From: Streptosporangium lutulentum | GTDB lineage: Bacteria > Actinomycetota > Actinomycetes > Streptosporangiales > Streptosporangiaceae | Reading direction: 5' to 3' | DNA length: 64,000 nt | Assembly (NCBI RefSeq): GCF_030811455.1 | Contig: NZ_JAUSQU010000001.1 | Span: 1,798,001 to 1,862,000 of the forward strand | Part shown: piece by piece, positions 8,842 through 17,445 of the stretch | How positions within the stretch are numbered: the first letter of the stretch is position 1 | Layout: every line of letters starts with the position of its first letter | Made by a program: the position numbers and the translations under genes | The notes under the pieces: generated by a model | What the model saw: only the letters and a program-made list of their open reading frames with translations | Told to the model about the DNA's origin: nothing | The model's database searches: none

Positions 8842-10767
8842 CTAACCGGGCAGCTCCCGGTGGTCGGAGATGCTGTCCAGCCAGGCGCGGTGCAGGCCGG
8901 CGAAGCGGCCGGCCTCCGCGATGAGCAGGTCGGGCGGGCCGTCCTCCACGATCCTGCCGCCGTCCATCACGAGCACCCGGTCGGCGATCTCGACGGTCGA
9001 CAGCCGGTGAGCGATGATCAGAGCGGTCCGGTCCGCGAGGATGGTCTGCATCGCCCGCTGGACCAGCCGCTCGCTGGAGACGTCCAGGCTGGAGGTCGCC
9101 TCGTCGAGGATCAGGATCGCGGGATCGGCGAGGAAGGCCCTGGCGAACGCCACGAGCTGCCGCTGTCCCGCCGACAACCGGCCGCCGTGCTTGCCGACGG
9201 AGGTGTCGTACCCCTCGGGAAGGGCCGAGACGAAGTCGTGGGCGCCGATGGACCGGGCGGCCTCGACCACCTCGGCCATGGTGGCGCCGGGCCGGCCGAA
9301 CCTGATGTTGTCGGCGACCGAGCCGGTGAACAGGTAGTTCTCCTGTGTCACCAGCACCACCGCGCCGCGCAGCGAGTCCTCGCCGAGATCACGCAGGTCG
9401 TGGCCGTCCAGCAGCACCCGGCCGGCCACCGGGTCGTAGAACCTGGCGACCAGCTTCGCCAGCGTGGTCTTGCCGGCCCCGGTGGTGCCGACCAGCGCCA
9501 CGGTCTGCCCCGCCGGGATCGTCAGCTCCATCCGGGGCAGCACGGGGGTGCCGTCCAGGTAGGAGAACTCGACCTCCTCGAACCTGACCTCCCCGCGTGG
9601 CCGCTCCAACGCCACGGGATCGCGAGGTTCGGCGACCTCCGGGCTCTCCTCCAGTACGCCGGAGAGCTTCTCCAGCGCGGCCCCGGCCGACTGGAAGGTG
9701 TTGTAGAACTGACTGATCTCCTGCATCGGCTCGTAGAACTGGCGCAGGTAGAGCAGGAACGCGGCGAGCACGCCGACCGTGACGTCACCGTCGATCGCCC
9801 GCCACCCGCCGTAGAACAGGACGGCCGCGATCGTGACGTTCCCGATCAGCTTGACACCCGGCATGAAGACCGCGATCAGTTGCATGCTCTGCTTGTTGGC
9901 GTCCCGGTAGTCGGTGTTCAGCTCGGAGAAGATCGCCTGGTTGCGCGGTTCCCTGCGGAACGCCTGGACCGCGCGCATGCCGGTCATCGACTCCACGAAG
10001 TGGACGATCACCAGGGCCACGGTCTCGCGGGTCCTGCGGTAGATGATGCTCGACTGCCGCCGGAACCAGCGGGTGAACAGCAGCAGGATCGGCAGCGGCA
10101 GCAGGGAGACCAGGCCGAGGGGAACATCCAGGACGAGCAGCAGGACCGCGGTGCCGATCAGGGTCAGCACGGCCGTGACGAGACCGTCGAAGCCCGACTG
10201 CAGCATCTCGGAGATCGCGTCGATGTCGGAGGTGAGCCGGGAGACGACCCGGCCCGAGGTGTAGTTGTCGTGGAAGGACAGTGACAGCTTCTGGAAGTGG
10301 TCGAAGACCCGGCGCCGTAGCTCCAGCAGGATGTTCTGCCCGATGCGGCCGGCCATCCTGAGGAACACCAGCCGGGTCACGGCCTGGGTGATCGCCGCCG
10401 CCAGGACCACCGCGACGACCGTCACCAGCGTGGCCGAGCCCTCGCCCGCGATCATCGGAGGAATGCCCGAGTCGATGCCCACCTTGATCAGGTAGGGGAT
10501 GGAGAGCGCGGCGACATTGCAGATCACGATGACCGTGACGAGCAGGATGATCTTCTTGCGGTACGGGCGCAGCAGGTCGCCGAGCAACCGCCTGGAGCGG
10601 TTGCGGAGCAGGAAGGACACCTGCTCGGACAGATCGTCCTGGTCCTCCGCGGCGACGCCGCGCCAGTCCCGCTCGCCGTTCTCGGTCTCGGCCCCGGGCC
10701 TGACCTCGGCCCCGGCCGTGGCCCCGGTCCCGGTCCCGGTCCCGGTCTCCGTTTCGGTCTGGCTCAT
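8842..10767 (-). CDS. Heterodimeric ABC exporter, consensus-site subunit
   Basis: Half-transporter of 641 residues with six membrane spans and a C-terminal ATPase. Walker A GTTGAGKTTL, Q-loop VTQENYLF, Walker B ILILDEATSSLD with the catalytic Glu, and the H-loop IIAHRLSTV are intact. Its signature is LSAGQ instead of LSGGQ, which in the heterodimer would face the partner's degenerate Walker B. The ATG at 10767 overlaps the TGA of the upstream subunit gene (ATGA) and has GAGGAGG in front. The N-terminus is a low-complexity Thr/Gly/Glu tract encoded by a 6-bp repeat. It is probably a lipid or drug exporter of the TM287/288 or BmrCD kind; the substrate is unknown. Confidence 0.92.
   Translation of the reverse strand: MSQTETETGTGTGTGATAGAEVRPGAETENGERDWRGVAAEDQDDLSEQVSFLLRNRSRRLLGDLLRPYRKKIILLVTVIVICNVAALSIPYLIKVGIDSGIPPMIAGEGSATLVTVVAVVLAAAITQAVTRLVFLRMAGRIGQNILLELRRRVFDHFQKLSLSFHDNYTSGRVVSRLTSDIDAISEMLQSGFDGLVTAVLTLIGTAVLLLVLDVPLGLVSLLPLPILLLFTRWFRRQSSIIYRRTRETVALVIVHFVESMTGMRAVQAFRREPRNQAIFSELNTDYRDANKQSMQLIAVFMPGVKLIGNVTIAAVLFYGGWRAIDGDVTVGVLAAFLLYLRQFYEPMQEISQFYNTFQSAGAALEKLSGVLEESPEVAEPRDPVALERPRGEVRFEEVEFSYLDGTPVLPRMELTIPAGQTVALVGTTGAGKTTLAKLVARFYDPVAGRVLLDGHDLRDLGEDSLRGAVVLVTQENYLFTGSVADNIRFGRPGATMAEVVEAARSIGAHDFVSALPEGYDTSVGKHGGRLSAGQRQLVAFARAFLADPAILILDEATSSLDVSSERLVQRAMQTILADRTALIIAHRLSTVEIADRVLVMDGGRIVEDGPPDLLIAEAGRFAGLHRAWLDSISDHRELPG
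10723..10746. repeat. In-frame 6-bp tandem repeat (CCCGGT) in the exporter gene
   Basis: Four exact CCCGGT units followed by two degenerate ones encode the Thr-Gly/Thr-Glu tract at the N-terminus of the exporter subunit. The unit is a multiple of three, so copy changes alter tail length without shifting the frame. Confidence 0.7.
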
Positions 10768-12572
10768 CGCACGGCCTCCTCGGCGTCCAGGTCGGTGGAG
10801 AGCAGCGCCCGGTACTCCGGCACGCTCGCCATCAGTTCGTGGTGGTGGCCGACGTGTGCGATCGTGCCGTCCAGCAGCAGGGCCACCTTGTCGGCGAGCA
10901 GTACGGTGGACGCCCGGTGCGCGACGACGATCCCGGTGGCGTCGCGCAGCACGTGCCGCAGCGCCTCCTCCACCAGGGCCTCGGTCTCGACGTCCAGGGC
11001 GGACAGGGTGTCGTCCAGCACGAGGATCCGGGGCCGGCTGAGGACCGCGCGGGCCAGCGCGAGGCGCTGGCGCTGGCCACCGGACAGGGACATGCCCTGC
11101 TCGCCGATCCTGGTCTCCAGGCCCCACGGCAGCTGATGGACGAACCCGGCCTGGGCGACCCGCAGCGCCTCCGCGATCTCCTCCTCGGTGGCGTCGTGCC
11201 GTCCGAGCGTGAGGTTCTCCCTGACGCTCATCGAGAACAGGGTCGGCTCCTCGAAGGCGGTGGAGACCATCGAGCGGAGCGCGGGCAGCGACAGATCCCG
11301 GACGTCGTGCCCGTCGATCGTGACCCGGCCCGCGCTGACGTCGTACAGCCGGGGCACGAGGGCGGTCAACGTGGTCTTGCCCGATCCCGTCGCGCCGACG
11401 ATCGCCACCGTCTCTCCCGGCCGGACCTCCAGCCAGACGTCGTGGAGCACCGGCTCGGCCGCGCCGGGGAAGCGGAACTCCGCCCCCTCGAAACGAAGAT
11501 GGCCGCGCGGACGCTCGATCACCTTCGTGCCCCCGACGATCTCCGGTTCGGTGTCGAGCACCTCCATCACCCGGTCCGCCGCGGTCATCGCCTCCTGGCC
11601 CATCGTCAGGATGAAACCGAGGGCCGAGATGGGCCAGACCAGCTGCAACATCAGCGTGGTGAAGGCCACCAGCGAGCCCGCCGTCAGCGAGCCGGAGCCG
11701 ACGGCGAGGGCGCCGAGCAGCAGGACGAGCGCGAGGGTGATGTTCGGGATCACCTCAAGGAAGGTGAAGAACCTGGCGGACAGCCGCACCTTCTCCATCG
11801 AGGTCCCGTAGACCTTGAGGGCTCCGTCGTCGAAGTCGTCGAAGACGTACCGGCGGCGGCCGTAGGCCTTGATCGTGCGGATCCCGGCCGCGGACTCCTC
11901 GACGACGGTGGCGAGATCGCCCTGCTGGTCCTGGACCCGGCGGGAGATCGTGATGTACTGGCGCTCGAAGCGCAGCGAGGTGATCACGACCGGCACCACC
12001 GAGGCGACCACCAGCAGGCCGAGCGGCCAGTACATCTGCAGCAGCAGCCAGGTCACCGTGGCGATCTGCAAGGTGATCAGGACGAGGAAGAGCAGGCCGA
12101 AACCGAGGAACCGCCGGATCGTCGACAGGTCGGTCGTCGCGCGGGACAGCAACTGGCCTGACTGCCAGGAGCCGTGGAAGCCCATCGGCAGCCGCTGCAG
12201 ATGCTCGTAGAGGTCGTCGCGGATACTGGTCTCCAGGCCGAGGACGGCATCGGCCAGGAACCACCGCCGCAGGAGGATGAAGAACGCCTCCAGCACGCCC
12301 AGTGCCAGGGCGAGTAACGCGAGGGGGAGGAGTGCCCCGGTGTCGCCGTGGGCGACGGGGCCGTCGATGATCTCCCTGCCGACCAGCGGGACGACGATGC
12401 CGATCCCCACCGCGCCGAGGGACGGCAGCCAGATGAGGGACAGGCGGAGGGCGTAGGGGCGTAGGTAGGACTTCATCCGCCACAGCGAGTTCATTCTGCT
12501 GCGGTGCGGGCCGGACGGGTGAGGCTGCGGGGTTTCGGGTTTTTGGTCAGAGGCTGCGGTATCAGGGGGCAT
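10764..12572 (-). CDS. Heterodimeric ABC exporter, degenerate-site subunit
   Basis: Half-transporter of 602 residues: six membrane spans (residues about 45-320), then the ATPase. Walker A GATGSGKTTL and signature LSGGQRQRLALARAV are normal. The Walker B is ILVLDDTLSALD, with Asp replacing the catalytic Glu, and the Q-loop reads AFEEPTLF with Glu where Gln is expected. This is the hallmark of the non-catalytic half of heterodimeric exporters. Together with the partner's Walker B Glu, its intact LSGGQ builds the one active site. The start at 12572 has no good ribosome site; the ATG at 12494 (MNSLWRMKSYLRP) is an alternative. It is the first gene of a two-gene operon. Confidence 0.9.
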   Translation of the reverse strand: MPPDTAASDQKPETPQPHPSGPHRSRMNSLWRMKSYLRPYALRLSLIWLPSLGAVGIGIVVPLVGREIIDGPVAHGDTGALLPLALLALALGVLEAFFILLRRWFLADAVLGLETSIRDDLYEHLQRLPMGFHGSWQSGQLLSRATTDLSTIRRFLGFGLLFLVLITLQIATVTWLLLQMYWPLGLLVVASVVPVVITSLRFERQYITISRRVQDQQGDLATVVEESAAGIRTIKAYGRRRYVFDDFDDGALKVYGTSMEKVRLSARFFTFLEVIPNITLALVLLLGALAVGSGSLTAGSLVAFTTLMLQLVWPISALGFILTMGQEAMTAADRVMEVLDTEPEIVGGTKVIERPRGHLRFEGAEFRFPGAAEPVLHDVWLEVRPGETVAIVGATGSGKTTLTALVPRLYDVSAGRVTIDGHDVRDLSLPALRSMVSTAFEEPTLFSMSVRENLTLGRHDATEEEIAEALRVAQAGFVHQLPWGLETRIGEQGMSLSGGQRQRLALARAVLSRPRILVLDDTLSALDVETEALVEEALRHVLRDATGIVVAHRASTVLLADKVALLLDGTIAHVGHHHELMASVPEYRALLSTDLDAEEAVR

Positions 12573-12906
12573 CAGCAGGCAGCACGCTCCTCACGGTCTC
12601 CAGTTGAGGTGATCGCCTTTCGGGACGAAGGGCCCGCTAAGGTTAGATCCCCCGTCAACTGGTTTTCCGCGCCCGCTCCTGCTTGACGCCCCGCCGGATC
12701 ACCGTCACCCGCGATGCGGGCGACTACTCAGTGTCCGTGTCCGGATACGGTGCTGACAACTTCTTCCGAGGCGGTCATCCTGTAACCGCCAGGGCAGACA
12801 TCCCTGTGACCTGGTCTTTTTCTCCGGGGCTTCTGGGGCTCTCCGCGAAGGAATGTGACGGTTGCGAGCATTCCTCCCGCACGGGCCCTCTTCGCCTCAC
12901 GCATGT
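12573..12906. other. Gap upstream of the ABC exporter, no gene seen
   Basis: No frame shows a recognisable protein. It should contain the promoter of the exporter operon, but I cannot identify one with confidence. Confidence 0.4.
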
Positions 12907-12958
12907 CCGGCTCACGCCTGACGCGTGTGACGAACGGCACGCGTCAGGCATGAGCCGG
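12907..12958 (-). terminator. Terminator of the truncated haemoglobin gene
   Basis: Two 21-base arms (12907-12927 and 12938-12958) pair with one mismatch around a 10-base loop, centred on CCTGACGCGTG/CACGCGTCAGG. It lies 20 bases past the stop codon of the globin gene. Confidence 0.78.
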
Positions 12959-12977
12959 CGGAGGGGCGAGGGCTCGG

Positions 12978-13436
12978 TCACGTGTGATCGGCGCGGGGCT
13001 CGGGCCAGTCCCAGTGCGGAACCTCGCGCAGGGGGTGCAACTGGGCGTCGGTCTCGGCATGGGAGTTCTGCACGGCCACCTGCGTGCCGAACTCCACGTG
13101 GGAGCGCAGCGCCTCCCGGAAGGGCGCGTCGCCGGGCAGTCCCGCCTCGTCGGCCGCCGCCATGTACAGGTCGACGAACCGCAGGCGCTGCTCTTCGGTG
13201 ATCTTCAGGCCGCGGTGTACCGCGATCAGTTCCAGGAATCCGCCCATCTCATCGCTGAAGGTCTTGGGGCCGCCGAAGGTCTCGGCGGTGAAGGCCGTCA
13301 GGTGCTCGACGTGATGCGGGCGTCCTTCGCCGAAGAGCGGCTGGAGCAGCGGATCGGACAGGACGCTGCTGTAGAAGATCCCGTTGAATCGGCGAAGGCC
13401 CTTGAGTCCACCGGCGTGTTCAAAGAGAGTGATCAT
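12978..13436 (-). CDS. Truncated haemoglobin-like globin
   Basis: Small soluble haem protein of 152 residues. The fold begins at TLFEHAGGLKGLRRFNGIFY, and DPLLQPLFGEGRPHHVEHL followed by ETFGGP matches the E-helix region of truncated globins. The His in LIAVHRGLKIT near residue 78 is the likely proximal haem ligand. Such proteins bind oxygen or nitric oxide and often detoxify NO. The ATG at 13436 has only a weak AAAG in front, so the message may be nearly leaderless. The upstream region is unusually AT-rich and holds a CATTA-AA-TAATG inverted repeat, suggesting regulation. Group assignment (II versus another) is not certain. Confidence 0.85.
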   Translation of the reverse strand: MITLFEHAGGLKGLRRFNGIFYSSVLSDPLLQPLFGEGRPHHVEHLTAFTAETFGGPKTFSDEMGGFLELIAVHRGLKITEEQRLRFVDLYMAAADEAGLPGDAPFREALRSHVEFGTQVAVQNSHAETDAQLHPLREVPHWDWPEPRADHT

Positions 13437-13456
13437 CTTTACATCATTACACGCCA

Positions 13457-13468
13457 CATTAAATAATG
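13457..13468 (-). promoter_or_regulatory. AT-rich inverted repeat upstream of the globin gene
   Basis: CATTA-AA-TAATG, 21 bases before the globin start in an AT-rich stretch (13440-13520). Candidate operator, or part of the promoter; the regulator is unknown. Confidence 0.4.
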
Positions 13469-13637
13469 ATCTGAAAAACGACAATATATCGAGCTGTAGT
13501 GGCTGTTCTAGTCGTATATCGATATTTCGGTTATCTCTTCTCCCGCCCGAATACGAGCCCGTTCGTTCCGGGGGGAGAGGCCGTCGAACTCCAGGGCGCG
13601 ACGCGATCACGTTCGCGGTGGGGCGGGACCCCGGCCG

Positions 13638-15197
13638 TCAGGCCGAGGCCGCATGCCTGGCCTTCAGTTCGCGATGCAGGACCTTGCCCGTCGCGGTCCG
13701 CGGCATCTCCTCCTCGCGGATGATCGAAAGCGATCGGGGCCGTTTGTATCCGGCGATGCGGTTCTTGCACCAGCCCAGCAGTTCGTCGGGCGAGGAGGAG
13801 ACCCCGTCGCGCAGGATGACGACCGCGTGCACGCGCTCCCCCCATTTCCGGTCGGGGGCGCCGATAACCGCCACATCCTTCACCTTCGGATTGGAGCGGA
13901 GCAGGGCCTCCACCTCGGAGGGATAGATGTTCTCCCCACCGGAGATGATCATGTTGCTCTTGCGGTCGACGAGATGGATGTATCCGTCCGCGTCGCGACG
14001 GGCCATGTCGCCGACCGTGCAGTACTCGCCCCTGAACGCCTCCCTCGTCTTCTCCGGCAGTCGCCAGTAGCCGTCGAAGGTGTGGGGATTGCACGAGTAC
14101 AGCTCACCGACGTCGCCGTCGGCGACCTCCTCGCCGTCACGGTCGAGCAATCTGACAGGTGCGGAGCCGACGCATTCGCGGCCGACCGAGCCGAGTTTGG
14201 CGAACTGCTCGTCGGGGTGGAGCATCGTCACGATTCCCGCCTCCGTCGACCCGTAGAGCTCGAACAGGCCGGATCTCCTGAAGAACTCCATGGTCTCGAG
14301 CTTCGTCTCGCGGGACGCGGGCGCCGAAGAGATCATCAGTTTACCGACCCCGTCGACGTTGTACTTCCGGCGGACGGACGGGGAAAGGCCGAGCATCATT
14401 ATGTAGTGCGTCGGCACGAGTGACGTGAAGGTCGAGCCTTTCTCGGCGAGGGTCCGCACCAGGTGCTCCGGGTCGAAGCTGTTTCTGCTGTAAATCGAGC
14501 AGGCCGCCCCGCAATAGGTGAAAGCGCTGAAGAAAAAGAGCGAGTTCGCGTGGAACATCGGCATCACGAGCAGCGCGTCGTCATTTCTGTGGATGCCCAT
14601 CTCGATTTCCGTCGTGAAGGACAGCAGGGCGCTGCCCCGGTGGCTGCGAATGGCGCCCTTGGGATTTCCCGTCGTGCCTGAGGTGTACATGAGCGTCCAC
14701 GGGTCTTCGGGACGCACCGGAACGCACGGCTCGCTCTCCCGGGCCTCGGCGAGGAATCCCTCGTAGTCCCGGTAGCCCGGAGGGCACTCGCTCCGGCCGA
14801 AACGAATGTAGTTCCGGGGCGCGATCGAAAGCTCGGGCCGGATCTCCTCGATCGAGCCCACGAGCTCGTCCTGGACGATGAGGGCACCGGCCTCGCAGTT
14901 CTCGACGATGTAGCGGATCTCCGGTCCGAGCAGGCGGAAGTTGACGGGAACGGCCACCAGGCCCGCCTTGGCGGTCGCGGCGTAGATCTCCGCCCATTCC
15001 AGGCAGTTGTAGGCGAGGACCGCCAGCCGGTCGCCTTTCCGCAGGCCGAGTCCGAGAAGCGCATTGGCGAGCCGGCAGGAACGCGCGTTCCACCGGGAGA
15101 AGGTCATCGCTCGTTCCAGGTCGCGGACGCCGAGTCTCTCCGGAAAGAACCTGGCGTTCGCGGTGAGAACCTCGCCGACGTTGAGAAGACGGCTCAT
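13638..15197 (-). CDS. AMP-forming acyl-CoA synthetase
   Basis: Adenylate-forming ligase of 519 residues that joins a carboxylic acid to CoA with ATP. Motifs run in order: P-loop LMYTSGTTGNPKGAIRS near residue 170, LYGSTEAG near residue 315, TVGDMARRDADGYIHLVDR near residue 395 with the hinge Asp/Arg, GGENIYPSEVEALL, and the C-terminal catalytic Lys in PRTATGKVLHREL. The ATG at 15197 has GGGAGGG 5 bases upstream. It is divergent from a ThDP-dependent lyase across a 350-base gap rich in inverted repeats. The pair could activate and cleave a 2-hydroxy or oxalyl acid, but the acid substrate is not evident. Confidence 0.9.
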   Translation of the reverse strand: MSRLLNVGEVLTANARFFPERLGVRDLERAMTFSRWNARSCRLANALLGLGLRKGDRLAVLAYNCLEWAEIYAATAKAGLVAVPVNFRLLGPEIRYIVENCEAGALIVQDELVGSIEEIRPELSIAPRNYIRFGRSECPPGYRDYEGFLAEARESEPCVPVRPEDPWTLMYTSGTTGNPKGAIRSHRGSALLSFTTEIEMGIHRNDDALLVMPMFHANSLFFFSAFTYCGAACSIYSRNSFDPEHLVRTLAEKGSTFTSLVPTHYIMMLGLSPSVRRKYNVDGVGKLMISSAPASRETKLETMEFFRRSGLFELYGSTEAGIVTMLHPDEQFAKLGSVGRECVGSAPVRLLDRDGEEVADGDVGELYSCNPHTFDGYWRLPEKTREAFRGEYCTVGDMARRDADGYIHLVDRKSNMIISGGENIYPSEVEALLRSNPKVKDVAVIGAPDRKWGERVHAVVILRDGVSSSPDELLGWCKNRIAGYKRPRSLSIIREEEMPRTATGKVLHRELKARHAASA

Positions 15198-15372
15198 GCG
15201 ACCCTCCCGTGTTCGGATCTCCTCCCGTGCGTTTCTTTGGCGGGCAAAAACATCGTATCGCCGAAACCGTTTTACCTTTCCGTTCCTTTACCTTCCGGGA
15301 TCGAGAGGAACGCGAATCCGGTGACGGGTCATTGGAGGAGATCACTGCCCGGACAGGCAGGAAGCGGCACCG

Positions 15373-15438
15373 TTATATCGGCCTGCGACGCATTGGCCGG
15401 TCGTCGGACCGGCCGGTCGGCATCGGCGGTCGATATAA
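15373..15438. promoter_or_regulatory. Nested inverted repeat between divergent ligase and lyase genes
   Basis: Outer arms TTATATCG (15373-15380) and CGATATAA (15431-15438) enclose a perfect stem-loop GGCCGGTC-GTCG-GACCGGCC (15395-15414). A third copy, GATATAAGG, lies at 15516-15524, about 26 bases before the lyase start. The AT-rich motif repeated three times in GC-rich DNA between divergent genes suggests a shared operator. The protein that binds it is unknown. Confidence 0.5.
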
Positions 15439-15549
15439 GGTTCGAGCATCTGCCGTCAAATAAGATCTTAATCGCCCAATGTATCATGGAGGCCTGGTCC
15501 GGCCGCGGACGACCGGATATAAGGGTTGATCGGTTGGGGGCTGGGATCA

Positions 15550-17199
15550 ATGGTATTGACCGGTTCTGATCTCGTCGCGCGCGCATTGCATAAACAAGGC
15601 GTCGACACTTTCTTCTATATTATGGGTGCGCCGATGTTGTCGGTCGAGTCCGCCGCCCTGGCACTCGGCCTGCGGGGCGTCGACGTACGGCACGAGCAGG
15701 CCGCGGCGATGGCCGCCCACGCCTACGCGAGACTGCTCAACCGCCCCGGGGTCTGCATGGCGGCCTCCGGACCCGGAACGACCAACCTGATCACCGGAAT
15801 CGCGCACGCCTTCGTCGACTGCACGCCGGTGGTGGCGCTGGGCGGGTCCTCACCGGCCTCGCAGAGCCACAAAGGGACATTTCAGGAGATCGACCAACTG
15901 GCGATGCTCGCGCCCTGCACCAAGTGGAGTGACCGGGTTCACCGTCCCGAACGGATTCCCGAGCTTCTCGGCTATGCGATCCGCGAGGCGATGAGCGGAA
16001 AGCCCGGACCCGTCTACCTCGATCTGCCGGGCGATGTGCTGTTCGCCGAGGTCGACGAGGAGAAGGTCGCATGGCCCGAACCCTGGGACCCCGACCGGAG
16101 ACCGCGCCCGGCCGCCGGTCCCGCCGAGATCCGGTCGCTCACCGACCTGATCGCGGGAGCGGAGAGGCCCGTCGTCGTATCCGGCATGGGTGTCCTGTGG
16201 TCCGGGGCGGAGGCCGAGCTCCGGACGTTCGTCGAGGCCGCCGGGATCCCGTTCTTCACGACGCCGCAGGGCCGGGGCGTGATCCCGGAAGATCATGAGC
16301 TCTGCTACCCGGCGGCCCGTTCCACGGCCTTCCGCGAGGCGGACCTGATCCTCGTCGTCGGGACGCGCATGAACTACGTCATCGGCCACGCCTCCCCGCC
16401 GCGGTTCGCCGCCACCGCGAAGGTCGCCCGTATCGACATCAGCGCCGAGGAGATCGCGACCAGCCCTCGACGGCTGGACGTGGGGGTGGTCGCCGACGCG
16501 AGGACCGCCCTGACGCAGCTGACGGACGCCGTCCGCGATCGGGTCGTCCCGGACGGCTTCACCGCCTGGCGCGACCGGTTGCGAGAGCTGAACGGCTCCA
16601 AGCTCGCCGAACACGAACGTGAACTCGCCGACGACGCCGTGCCGATCCATCCGCTTCGGCTCTGCCGCGAACTGCGCGACTTCATGGACCGCGAGACCAT
16701 CCTGTGCGTCGACGGACAGGAGATCCTCAACTACGGGCGGCAGGTCATCCCGACCTACAGGGCGCGACATCGACTCAACTCAGGAACGTTCGGAACGATG
16801 GGCGTGGGATTGCCGTTCGGCCTGGGAGCCAAGGTGGCCTGTCCGGACAAGCCGGTCATCGTGCTCCACGGAGACGGGTCGTTCGGTATGAACGCCATGG
16901 AAATCGACACCGCGGTCCGGCACGACCTGCCGATCCTCGTCGTCATCAGCCTCAACGGCGGCTGGACGGGCGATCCCGCCAAGGAGCGCCCGGGGCGCGA
17001 GCTGGGATACACCCGCTTCGACAAGATGGCGGAGGCGTTCGGCGCGTACGGCGAATACGTCGAGAGGCCGGACGATATCCGGCCGGCCCTGGATCGCGCC
17101 ATGGCCGCGGTCGTCTCGGGTCAGCCGGCGCTCGTCAACGTCGTCACCGACTGGCGCGCCCGAGCCACGACAGCCGCGTTCACCGAATACGTGACCTAG
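15550..17199 (+). CDS. Thiamine-diphosphate-dependent enzyme, acetolactate synthase/2-hydroxyacyl-CoA lyase superfamily
   Basis: Cytoplasmic enzyme of 549 residues with the three-domain ThDP fold. The N-terminal domain carries the activating Glu in VRHEQAAAMAAHAYAR; the C-terminal binding motif is HGDGSFGMNAMEIDT followed by ISLNGGW. Paired with a divergent acyl-CoA ligase, it is more likely a 2-hydroxyacyl-CoA lyase or oxalyl-CoA decarboxylase than a biosynthetic acetolactate synthase, and no small regulatory subunit gene is nearby. The ATG at 15550 is preferred (GGGGGCTGGGA upstream) over an in-frame TTG at 15526. Its TAG stop lies inside sequence matching the end of an IS1380 element, so the C-terminus may have been trimmed or altered by an old insertion. 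Confidence 0.85.
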   Translation: MVLTGSDLVARALHKQGVDTFFYIMGAPMLSVESAALALGLRGVDVRHEQAAAMAAHAYARLLNRPGVCMAASGPGTTNLITGIAHAFVDCTPVVALGGSSPASQSHKGTFQEIDQLAMLAPCTKWSDRVHRPERIPELLGYAIREAMSGKPGPVYLDLPGDVLFAEVDEEKVAWPEPWDPDRRPRPAAGPAEIRSLTDLIAGAERPVVVSGMGVLWSGAEAELRTFVEAAGIPFFTTPQGRGVIPEDHELCYPAARSTAFREADLILVVGTRMNYVIGHASPPRFAATAKVARIDISAEEIATSPRRLDVGVVADARTALTQLTDAVRDRVVPDGFTAWRDRLRELNGSKLAEHERELADDAVPIHPLRLCRELRDFMDRETILCVDGQEILNYGRQVIPTYRARHRLNSGTFGTMGVGLPFGLGAKVACPDKPVIVLHGDGSFGMNAMEIDTAVRHDLPILVVISLNGGWTGDPAKERPGRELGYTRFDKMAEAFGAYGEYVERPDDIRPALDRAMAAVVSGQPALVNVVTDWRARATTAAFTEYVT

Positions 17200-17234
17200 C
17201 CTCGATCTCTCGTGATCCTCGGGTGGCCGGTTGA
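17196..17234. mobile_element. Relic end of an IS1380-family element
   Basis: These 39 bases match the left end of the IS1380 element at 30249-30287 in 34 of 39 positions, starting CTAGCCTCGATCT. Nothing further of the element is seen, so this is a solo scar. Its second to fourth bases are the stop codon of the ThDP enzyme. Confidence 0.7.
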
Positions 17235-17445
17235 CGCCGCCGATGTCGCGCTCCGCGTGCGGGCGATCACGGAGTCGGATTGTCGCCGCAAAAGAGCATG
17301 ACAGGACGGGCGGACCGCTAGTAGGGTCGGCGTCATGACCTGGCGACATTGATCCACAACCAGAGGTCGAGGCGGGACACGCTGCCGCGGACCCCCGGAG
17401 ATGCCGAGCATCCCGAGTCCGCACAGCCCCTGCGAGAAGGACCTC

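Noticed and set aside
12630-12660. AAGGTTAG resembling half of an iron-regulator (DmdR/IdeR) box before the ABC exporter
   Set aside because: Only one half-site, no palindrome; insufficient for a siderophore-export claim.
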